Assembly (NCBI GenBank): GCA_944472135.2
Contig: OX235262.1
Location: 43,823,804 to 43,887,803 of the forward strand
Direction: 5' to 3'
DNA length: 64,000 bases
DNA from: Trichobilharzia regenti
Taxonomy: Eukaryota > Platyhelminthes > Trematoda > Strigeidida > Schistosomatidae
Shown: piece by piece, positions 25,001 to 37,000 of the stretch
Layout: every line of letters begins with the position of its first letter
How positions within the stretch are numbered: the stretch's first letter is position 1
Made by a program: the position numbers and the translations under genes
The notes under the pieces: generated by a model
Databases searched by the model: none
What the model was told of the DNA's origin: nothing
The model's input: the letters and a program-made list of their open reading frames with translations, nothing else

Positions 25001-28000
25001 TGACAACCTAAACTGCTGCTCTTCTGTGCAATGTCCTATGTTGAAACTCAGCCAGACTGCTTTGCTTTTGTGTTGTAGAAAACAAATAAAATCGATTGAT
25101 GAAATGTTCATGATTAAAGTGCATTCATTCAATACTATATAGAGGTTTTAATATGACACTGTTTTGTCCGTAGTGCACTAATTTTCCTCGCACGACAGAA
25201 TGTCGTTTCCATCTCTTTGTCTCTTTTTTGTTTCAAATAACCCTAATTGTATACATTTGCAAAGTATTGTCACTCGCTAGGTAGGCAGGTAGGTATGTTA
25301 CGAAGATTGGGACAGACAAACACATGTATCGTTTTGTGTAAGCCGTTTAAATTACTGTCTGCAGAATGGCGCTTACAAAAAACACTCTCCTGTATAGACT
25401 GTTACATAATCTTTATCTCAAAACACATCCTAACTATTGTCCTAATACTATTTTGTTCCGGTACAATTGGTGGATGGTGACTAGCAGTGGAATCCAGGAT
25501 GCGCATTTCGTCCTATTTGGGACTCGTCAGCTAGCTGGATGTACCTGCATTTCTCAGTGCGTGATGATGTTCCCACCGAAGCTCAAACACAGTGCCCAAA
25601 GTTTCAAACGCCAAAGCGTTATCCACTAGACCACTTGGGCCACGAGAGCTGGTCACCTCTTGTGCAACGGGTCATATTAATTTTATTGAATTTTAGATTT
25701 TCCCGTCGATTGATGGGACTGAAGTGCTCCGTCTCAGGTTGACATGTCGGCTTGTACAAGAGGTGGCTCTCGTGGCCCAAGTGGTCTAGTGGATAACGCT
25801 TTGGCGTTCGAAACTATGGGTAATGGGTTCGAGCCTCGGTGGGAACATCATCACTCACTGAGAAATGCAGGTACATCCAGCTAGCTGACGAGTCCCAAAT
25901 AGGACGAAATGCGCATCCTGGATTCCACTGCTAGTCACCATCCACCAGCTAAATACTAACTAAATGCCCAGACATCGTCGAAGCATCTGCACAAGAAGCC
26001 GGCATGTCAACCTGAGACCGAGCACTTCGGTCCAATCAATCGACGGGAAAATCAAAAAATCCAATTCAATAACTATTTTATTCCCTTTAAAAAAAATTGA
26101 CTGAATAAAATGGAGTTGATTTTTCCAATGTCGTCTTAATCTCTAGTGGTAGATAGATTATTCACTTTTCTCTCTCTCTCTGAAACACACACACGTGTGA
26201 ACGTTCCATACTTATTCACCTAAGGTTCATTGTTCAACCTTCGTTTTCGCTTTTTAAGTCTCTCACTCTCTCTTTTTCTCCATGTAGAAATAAATATATA
26301 AAATAAATGATGAACCAGACAATGCTATGTCTGTCTCAAAAGTCAGACCCAATTGTATGTTTTTTGGGGTAACCTATTTTCAATTTGTTTGTTTGTTTTT
26401 TCTCTCTGCCTTCCTTTCAGAGTATAGTTTCCTTATATATTGATCCTTTATAATAATTGACACAAAAGACCACCCCTGTGTTCGCTTGTTTCCTCAATAA
26501 TAATCATTATCACAATGATAATAAACATCCCTTAAAACAAAGATAATATGCGTAGTCTTGGTATGTATGTATCATTTTATAAATTCTCCCCTATATCTTG
26601 TATTGCCTGAATATTTATATGTCTCATTATTGTTGGATCCATTAAGTCGGGTGTGATGACAAATACCCATGGATGACATTAGCTAGTGGTCGTGCTAAAG
26701 CATCACGGATTGATTGAAGTGGCCGATTGGTCAATGAGCTCGCCTCGTGACCTGCAGGTCCCCTTGGTTCGATCCGTGGTGGTGGAGTTATGGGTGCGTA
26801 CTTCTTGGAGAGTCCCGAACTAGCGCAAAACAGCTATCCAGTAATCCTTGCTAGTAGTTTTCAATGGTTCTCTAACTGATATTCATCCCTTATCAAACTT
26901 GAAACCAATCAAATCCATAACATAAAAAAGAGTCAACATCAATAAAAGTAGTCACAATTGTAAGACTTTGTAGAGATGTCGATTAATTTCAGTATAAATT
27001 TCGTCATGAATTAATATTATTTCGAAAATCATTTAATTCCACTCCAGTGAGGCTGAATATTCATTTGACTGACCCTATGATCTCGAATCTCTTAGGTTCA
27101 GACCTCGGTGACGTCAAGGGCACGTACAACGTGATGCTGAGAATAATCCCAAGCTGGGACGAGACATCCGTCCAGTCAGTATCGCTTGGTTTGCCAATGC
27201 TTCTCTATAACTGATGTTGGTTTGTGTTAAAATCTGCATTGGAATAATGCATTAGTAATAATTCTATGGTCATTAACATTACATTTTCCATTGAGTTTTA
27301 TGTATTTCTTTTAGTATTATGTAAAAAGGAAGAAAGAAAAGAGAATAATTTGGTCTTATGAATCATTCTAAAAACATAGTACCATATATCCATACACGGA
27401 ATAGGGAAAATAATAGTAGTAGTAATCAAAAAAGTTGTATGATGTGATTTTATTCCCTTCATGTCAACCCCCCCTCTCCCAAATGTTTTTATTTTTATCC
27501 AACTCATTTTTGCAGTCTGAAACAAAATTTTATATCAAAAATGCAAATGAATTAGGTGGTAGTCGAATGAGGGTTTCTCATGAAATTCTCGTTGACTCTT
27601 GAGAAAAAAGATAACATTTATGTTACATCACTGAAATCTACTCAATGCAAACTCTTCAGACAAGAAAGGAAATAAGATAATAAATAACGATAAGCGAATT
27701 AGCACTATGTACTCCGTAAGAAAGAGTACGTCAGTGGTTCAGGAGTACAATGCCAACCAGTCACGCACGTGATTCACGTTCGATTCCCGGCCTACACACT
27801 CCTAAACTACTCCTAGCCGTTAGTAAACTTGGAAAAGAGGAAAGGTCGGGCGTGGAACTGGCAACTTTACGTCGTAAAACCACAAGCGTTACTGAAACTC
27901 CAAAGCTTGAAACCGTATGTTTCACTTGGAACTCAAAGGCATGAGAAAAACGTAAAATACCCGGTGGTCTGCACCAGCTAGGACAATTTTGAAGGGGGGG

Positions 28001-31000
28001 GCAGTACGAGACTAGTGAAGCAGTCGACTAATGAGCATAAATTAATAACGTTCTGTACCTAATCGTATGGTCGTCAAAGTAATCCTCATGAAACAAGGAA
28101 TAATAGAGAAATATTTCTTCCTTATCATTATTATTATTATTAACGATCAAGCGTTGGTTTGCTGCGATTCTGTCTCTTTCTGTCTGGATTCAACATAGGA
28201 CTTGGCACCGGAGTGCACCAGATCGAGTTGCCACGTTCCAAATAGCACACAGAGGTAGACAAGAAGATGAGTGGAGAGAATCAATAGAGTTTGACAAGTG
28301 TAAGAGTGAAACAGAATGGGTAATGGTAGAAAGGAATATGAAAGGTTACAGAGACTGAATACATCTCCGCCGGCCATTGACAACGATTTTGAGCCATGTC
28401 ACATATTGTCTCCAGCCATTGATTCCTAGAGTCAGTCCCGAGGGCCCCAACCCGGAAGTCTGCATCTCCCTACCTGACCGACTCAGTTTAACTGTCAAGG
28501 ATTTCATGGATTGATGAGGCCATGTTTTTGTTTGGCCACCATTTACTCTTTTCCAAGCTGCACCTATATGAGGTAGTAATGCTCGTCGGGGGAGGCGATG
28601 GTTAGGCATGCGCACCACGTGACCTAGCCATCTCAATCTATATAACTTTATAGTCTCGTCGATTGATTTTCCCTCTTTACCCAACACTCTACGCCTAACG
28701 TCAACAATACTTACCTTATTATATCACCTAACGTGAGACAGAGATCGCAGACATCTATGATCGAAAGCAGTCAACCTTTTCATGTCTTCAACTCGTATTG
28801 GCCATGTTTCAGAGCCATAGAGAAGGACGGATCGAACTGTTGAGCACTACACACGTCCCTTGGTTGATAGTCGGATGTCACGATTGGATTGATTTCAAGG
28901 TTGATCACAAACTAACTTCAACTAGAGAACCATTGTAAGTCTTCAGCAGTGTACACCTATAACTGTAAAAGGGATCAAACCCATAATCAAACTAGCACGT
29001 TGACTTTTCAGTCACTAGGACGAAATCCAATGGACCATGAAGTCCAACCTTAGTCAACTCGTCAATTTTAATGCTACCTTCAGCCAATGTCACTGGCGAA
29101 TAGTAATCACACACAACTTGATTTACCCTGCTGGTCACGACTTCTCATCTGAACTTCAGGCAATTTTATCCTGTAGTTCATTACTAGTGATCACTGGATT
29201 AGTTTTTCAAGTGTTCATTTACAAGGATTTCATTTAAGCAATTTTCTAACTATAGTTTTACTCCCATTCTGCATGAAGTATGAGCACACGAGTCAAATGT
29301 AGAATTCATTCATTCATTATCAAACATCACTTCATCTACTTCACCCTTGGCTAGCGGGTGGTAGTCTAATAAATCCATACACACACGCTTGCACACTGAG
29401 CTTTTTTCGTAACTTGAGTTGCTTTCCTTCATTCCACTGTCTAATTTGTTTTGTTATTTTGTTCAAATCAATACATTTATATAAATATCAAACTGATGCA
29501 ACATTATGCTGTCATTATTTTGACAGCCAGTTTAGGTGGACTTGTCTAGTTTTATTATATATCATCGTTCGTTTTTCTGTCCTCTTTACATCATAATTGT
29601 TATTATTATTATTATTGTTACTATTGTCATCATCTATTTTGTTTTACAATTCACTACTAGTCGTTTTTTTATCTATTATTTCTCTAATAAAAGTGAATTA
29701 GTCGATAAAAACCGGTTGTAAAACAGTTTCAACTGTGAGAAAATAAACGGTCCCTCATCTGTATAGCAATTTTTGTTTTATTTCATTTAATACAGCGTCG
29801 GTGGTACAGCGGTTAATACGCTTGCCCACCATGCACATGATCTGGGCTTCGATCCCCGACGCACTCTTTTAACCTCGCTAAGCCATTAATAAAAAAGGCT
29901 GGTAAAGAAGAAAGGTTGGGCATGAGACAGGCTGTTAAAATAAACACTTCTACAGAAACTTCAAATCTCCAGCTGGAAGCCCTCTATGTTCCACTGGGAG
30001 TGTAAAGGAATAAAAATAAATAAAATCACTTGATACGAATAATAAACCTAGTTTATGATTTCTATTGAATTTAAGATTTTCCCGTCGACTGATTGGACCG
30101 AAGTGCTCGGTCTCAGGTTGACATGTCGGCTTCTTGTGCAGATGCTTCGACGATGTCTGGGCATTTAGTTAGTATTTAGCTGGTGGATGGTGACTAGCAG
30201 TGGAATCCAGGATGCGCATTTCGTCCTATTTGGGACTCGTCAGCTAGCTGGATGTACCTGCATTTCTCAGTGAGTGATGATGTTCCCACCGAAGCTCAAA
30301 CACAGTGCCCAAAGTTTCAAACGCCAAAGCGTTATCCACTAGACCACTTGGGCCACGAGAGCTGGTCACCTCTTGTGCAACGGGTCATATTAATTTTATT
30401 GAATTTTAGATTTTCCCGTCGATTGATGGGACTGAAGTGCTCGGTTTCAGGTTGACATGTCGGCTTCTTGGATAACGCTTTGGCGTTTGAAACTATGGGT
30501 AATGGGTTCGAGTCTCGATCGGAACATCATCACTCACTGAGAAATGCAGGTGCATCCAGTTGACGAGTCCCAAATAGGATGAACTGCGCATCCTGGATTC
30601 CACTGCTAGTCACCATCCACTAATTAAATACTAATTTATGATTATTATTATTTTTCTTTGCGTTATTTATTCCTTTTTACTCTTATTTTAATATCGCCTT
30701 AACTCTGTTCGGTGTTCTAAGCACACTAACATGTGCTTGTACCTGTTAAGTCTACATTGACAATGATAACAATATGATTACAGGTCCATGAATCAAAACT
30801 CTTTTTCCTTTCTACTCTATATGCACCTACATATTTCAAGTAGAGATTTCTGCATACAAAGAACACTGATTGAATATCAACAGGTGTATATCTTAGTCAG
30901 AAATTAGTTGTCTGCTTGTTAGAGTTATTATTTGTGACATGCTCTAACTTTTTTCTACACATGGGCGCTGGGCTCCTAGTAATCAGGTTTTAACGATACC

Positions 31001-34000
31001 TTGTGATGAACATAATGTTATTTCGCCCGTTTTTTATTTTTATTCCTTTACGTTCCGAGTGGAACATAGGGCGGCTTCAAGCTTGAGATTTGAAGTTTCC
31101 GTAGCAGTGGTGTTTATTTTTATGACCCTTACTACTGGCTTAACGCCACACTTTATATAGTGTGGCTACTCGAACTGCTGCACATCGGTGCAAAGTTCTA
31201 TTTTGAAACCAGTCAGTCAGTCTGGTTTAAGGAAGTGAAGGAGTGCGTTGACTGGGGATCGAATCCTGGGCCACAAGGGTGGTTGACAAGCATTCTACCG
31301 CTACACCACCCTCGGTGGTGGCTAGCAATGGGACCTTGTGCAATGATAATGCGAATTTTATCAAACAACAACTGACGCCTATTCCTCAATAGGTGGCTCT
31401 TGTAGCCCAGTGATCTAGTAGATAACGCATTTCTGTTTGAAGCGAGAATGCTTGGTTTCAGTCCCACCACCATTTACTAGTGATGCAGGTACATTCGAAC
31501 GACAAGTCCCAGATGAGATGAAACTTGCATCCTTGATTCCACTACCGGTCACTACTGATCAAATGTGGAGTTGTGGGACATTGGTTTAAAACACTCAGCT
31601 CCCAACCAGTGGGTCGCGGTTTCAAGTGTTGCTTGACATACTTAGGTTTGGGTAGCCAGATGGCATCGCTAGCCTTCACACAATAGGTGTGGCTCATCAC
31701 CTACTATATGGAATTGTAAGTGGTTGTTAAGTAACATTCCATCCTACTAATCAAATAAAATTACTTGTTTCATTCATACTTTCATTGATGCATGCGTTGA
31801 ATTCATTGGCTGTGACTCGTTGATTTTAGGCGCTCAACTATGAACTAGTGGGCCACTGGGTTGAATCCTTTTCTGGTTAATGAGGTATACACAGCTAAGT
31901 AGTGTCATCAGTTCACTGCCAAATGCATGTGAATACAGATGGTTTTCAGTAAGATACATACCTACAAGCTAGTACACCTGTTTACAGTATAGAGTGCATC
32001 GTGTGAAATCGATTTGAGGGTAGTTTTCAAAATGCTTTGTGTGTTCGTTGGATTCTCTGCGTTGGAAGAATTTCAGGTGCCAAACCTGCAGTGTAACCAC
32101 TAAGCTGTGTAGTGCCACTAAAGTAATTAGCACAAAGTTATACGTACCCATGTAATACGCTTTTGGTGTTCAGTAGTACAATGTACTGACAAAATAGTTA
32201 ATATCGGTGCTGTATTATGACTATACTGGTTTTTCAACTTGTCAAATTAAATACCACCTCCCCCTTAAATTGTAAATATTTATTCGAGGTAAATACAGAA
32301 AGTTCTTTACTAAAAAGACAGATGAATAGTCTATAGACTATGAAGTGAAGTGTGATACTTCAAGGTGTTAAGTCTCGAAACAGAAGTGAACGGGAGTAGA
32401 ATGTTCATTTGTTTAAGTTAATTTCACTCTCCCAATCGATCGACTGGGCTGACTGGTATCAACATAAAACTTTGCACAGAAGTGCAACACTTCGCGTTGC
32501 CAAACTCCATGTAGTACACAAACCAGGCGAAGAGATGTTTAAAAGAGAGAGATAATAAAACTGAAGTGAAATATGTTCAATCTCTGCTGACATGTCAGCT
32601 CTCCTAGTACGGACGCTTTGACAATGTCTCAGGATTAACATAATGTTAATCTTTTGAATGGTGATTTGCAGTAGAATCCAGAATGCGCATTCTGTTTGTA
32701 CTTGGGACACATCAACTGGATGTACCTGCAGTCCCCAGTCCAAATGCATTTGACGATTTTAGTTGCAAGTAATCATATAAGCACTGATAATTACTGTCGA
32801 TTGAAAATAGGAACTTTGTGAAGATCAGTGTGTGTGTGTGTGCAGGTGAACGTGTTAGTAGAGGAGTATTTGTCGTGGGTTAATTATCGCTTATATTCTT
32901 CCTCTTAATAAGTAGGTAAGGTAACACGGTTAGTTGGTTGTTAATATATGATGTGTCTAAGCAACAAAGTTGTTTTTTGGCAAAAGGAAAATAAATAAAC
33001 GCCTGTAACACTTTAAATTAACCTTCACCTAGGTAACACTTTTTTCTCCATTCTTCTTCTTTTTATATAATAAGACAGTCACAGAGAAAGAGAGAGAGAG
33101 AGAGATAATTTCTGTTTCAGGTGGTCAGTTGTTTGAGATGTTATAGGTAGGTGATGAATAAATAAAATAAATATTATAGAACTGTAATACCTCTTTTATT
33201 AAGTATGAAAATATAATTTGTAAGTCATACAGGTCAAGAGTAGTGGATTGATTCAACTATATATATTAAGATAATTGCCAAATAATTTTTTTTTTTTTTA
33301 ATTTACTTCGGCTATCTCCTACGGGAGGATGAGCCGGCTTCATGAACGTCTCGAATCATCGCTGCCCAGGCGCGGCAATTTGTAAGAGAGTTCATGAAGT
33401 TTCATGGGAATTTGGTACGAGTGATGTCCCCAGCATCGCTCGGCCTTTTGTTTGAGAGTGCAGCTCTAGCCTTTACACAACCAAGTGTGACCTACAAGGC
33501 AGTAGGAGTGGAGTAAGGAGTCCACTATCCATTGGCAGCCGATGACCGAAGTTCGGTTCATACGCCTTTTTGAATGGGGCCAGACATCCAGGAAAACCAA
33601 CAAGCCCTTTGTCCATACGTCTGCCGGTGAGCTCCAGTGAGCTTCATACGCCAATCGTTGGAGGTTTGGAATCAGGGTTTAGCCATCTCCCCTAGACTGT
33701 CATCCAATGGACAGTCAACCCGGTGGAGAGCGCCGGGCATCCGCTTTCGCCCTCTCACTTTGGTGAGAAACACCTCCGCCACGTGAAGGCAGTGAGTAGG
33801 ACTTCCTCAGGAGAGGCTATGTAAGACGCCCGGTCATATGGGAGCATTTCAAGAGGTGTGCGGAGGGGTGGCCAACCCGCAGCGCAAGGCACCCACCCCC
33901 GACCATCCTGAGGCTTTGGAGGCTTTGCCAAATAATACCGTGAAATCAATATTGATTCATCTCGTTTTTATTACTACTGAAGCTTTAGCTTATGAAACAG

Positions 34001-37000
34001 GAAAATTGTAGGTTTGCATTATAGCGAGAAAAAAAAACTTGTTCAACCTTTCTATCTTTCTTCCTCATATTTCCATTTATATATTCCCATTAAATATCCT
34101 TGAAAAAAGGTGTTCATTGCTCTGAAATCTGTGTATAAATATACAGCACTCAGAATAGGAAACAAAAGTCTAATTTTAACCCCTATAGGGGTTCAGAGAC
34201 TTGACGAGGCGTTATCAAAATAATTCCCAAATAGCCTGTTGGAGACACTTGCATCATCAGATGGCTGGCCAGCTAGAGACACTAAGCGTCAAGGGACTCT
34301 AGCAAGTGACCTGTCAAGTACTTATCGTCCAAGAAATACTTAAGGTAAAAATGAAGATGGATTGGACATACACTGAGAGAAGACCATGGAGTGACATCGC
34401 ACGTCAGTCCCTCGGATGCAACCAAGTGGGAAGCAATTGAAAATGATACGGGGGAAATCTTGTAAAGAGAATATGAAAGTTTGTGAAAACATTTCTGTAG
34501 ACAGCTGTAAAGGACTGTAGAAAACCGAGTGAAGTAGCCACATGCTGCTGAGGCCCTATGTTTCACCCGAAAGACAAGGGACGAATGTCAATACTTTAAG
34601 AATTTCGTTAATCCTTCTCTCAAATAATTTTGTTTTATTTCGTAGTGTCACTTGTTCATGGCTTTTTGGGTTCATTTTAATTATCACTAGTGTTGACATC
34701 TGTTTTAATCACAAAACTACTAGACACACACAGTTTTGAAACAAAACACGTTTATAATGAAGATAAGATTAAGGGATGTTTCATTTCCTTCCCTTACAAT
34801 CTAACATTACGTAATCGGTTCATTTGTTTTTACTAGCCTTTATCGACTACTTCCACCTGAACAATTGTTTGTTTAATCATACTGTTTTTCATTATTCGTG
34901 TTATCACAGATTGCCTCATTTTTTCATCCTTATTATTGATAAGACCATTATTATTATTATTATTACTATTATTAATATTATCATTACCACTATTATGACT
35001 GATTGCACAATTTATATTCACCATCGTATTATCCTATAGACAAAACACCATGACTGGTTTGTATTTGAATTTTTATTTGTAAACTTATATATATTAGAGT
35101 TAAGCCTGATGAGATCTAATTGAAACACAATATTGTTCGCTTAAATGTGTTGTTCTAAATTTTACTACGGGAATATTTAATATATTGAAATCTTGTAAAG
35201 TTCTGATTCTGGATCCTGTAGTGAATGAAATCACTGAAAAGAGTCCGTTTCGAAATAAAGTTAGTCTATAAATAAAACTGTGGGTAGTAGGCTTTATGGA
35301 ACCAGTAAAAACTTAAACCGTTATTTTTGCATTTAAGAAAAACGCACTCAAGTTCAGCATCTATCTCTGACTATCAGTGAATTGAAACTTATGCATATTG
35401 TGATAATTTACTGTCAATATTGAAGCCTATAACCTTCAAATGGTAATAATGTTTTTTGCTTCATTCTAAGTAAACTAAACATCGGTTAATCTCTGGTTAC
35501 ACTCTAGTGAATAGATATTACAGTGCTATAAAAGATCACTTGTTGGGCTTGAATATCTCTAATAGTAATTCCTCTTACTTCAGAAATAAAAGAAGTGGGT
35601 TTGGATTCTCGAGGGGATATTTTTCCCTTGAGGTTACATATGTGCTCTACTAATAAGTATCTATAAACACGAAAGTCAGATTTTATGGCTTCCTGCAGAC
35701 TGCCACCAACCATCTAATAATGAAGGGTTTAATATCATTGGATTCATTAATGCTTGAGTGGTAGCACGGTTAAGAAGATATTTTCTTTCTACAGGAAATA
35801 AATCCAGACAAGTGTCGTTGATTTCAAAATTAATCAAGAACTGACTTCAGTTGGCAGAAGTTAGAATTGATAAGGTGTTGGATTTCGTCTCAGTGATTGA
35901 ACTGTTAAAAAGCTTGCCTTGTTAAAGTCCTAGGTTCGATCTTTGGTAGGGTGGAGGCGGTCATGGATGCATACTTATGCAAATCCCAAACTAGGACAAA
36001 ACCGTTATCCATTCAGTACTGCTTGCTGGTGTTCTCACCGACGTCGGTGCATACATGATCAGTCTTGCAATCAACGAATTCCCTGTTAGCCAAAACTTGA
36101 GTTTTTGTATACAGACTTTCTTTTTGCAATAAAATCTTCCAGTTCAAACTGATTATTCTCGGGTAGAGAGTCCTTTGATGTAATTTTGTTGCCTTTACAG
36201 TGCACTACTACTCATTGTGATTATCGCTCTTTTATTCACGATTATTAAAATGCGTAGTTGTAGATTGGAAGGTGTAGGTATTTAACATGGTGTAGAAAAC
36301 ATAATTGGATTAATTAAAACAACAGAGTAAAATAGTAAATCTGATTCTGTACTTCGATTTTTAGTAACTCAGATGTTTGAACCATCCCCTAGTGTTTTCT
36401 ATATCTTGTTTACAAATTTAATTGAATTTTTTGATTTTCCCGTCGATTGATTGGACCGAAGTGCTCGGTCTCAGGTTGACATGTCGACTGGATTCCACTG
36501 CTAGTCCCCATCCACCAATTGAATACTTGTTTACAAATGGTTGAAGAATTCCAAACTAGGGGGTGGGGTAGAATGAATCCTAGTTCTCCTTGATTTTCAA
36601 AAATTATGTGGCTGACGTGATTCTATGGTGAAAATTTCTTTGTAATCAGAATAACAGTTCACTTCAGACTGTTAAACTTTCATATTTATATCATCAAGGT
36701 CTAAGCCTATGAGGTAACAACCTTTTCTTTTTTTTAAATATATATCTTTAGGTTCTTTACGTGATTTTATGCGACAACGTCAACAACAGTTCTGTAATCG
36801 TCCCGTAGTTATGTCTGATATTTGTGCTCAAGTAGCCAATGGTATGGCGTATTTAGAACAAGAACAATTTGTCCATAGAGATTTAGCTGCAAGAAATTGT
36901 CTAGTAAAATCAATTAGTCAAAATTCTGTACATGTAAAAGTAGCTGATTTTGGTATGGCACGTTTCTTATTGGATAATGTCTATGAACCAAGCGCTGGAA

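Noticed and set aside
25774..25838. Functional tRNA gene
   Set aside because: The A- and B-box-like parts belong to the S1 SINE; no complete cloverleaf with an anticodon loop can be drawn with confidence.
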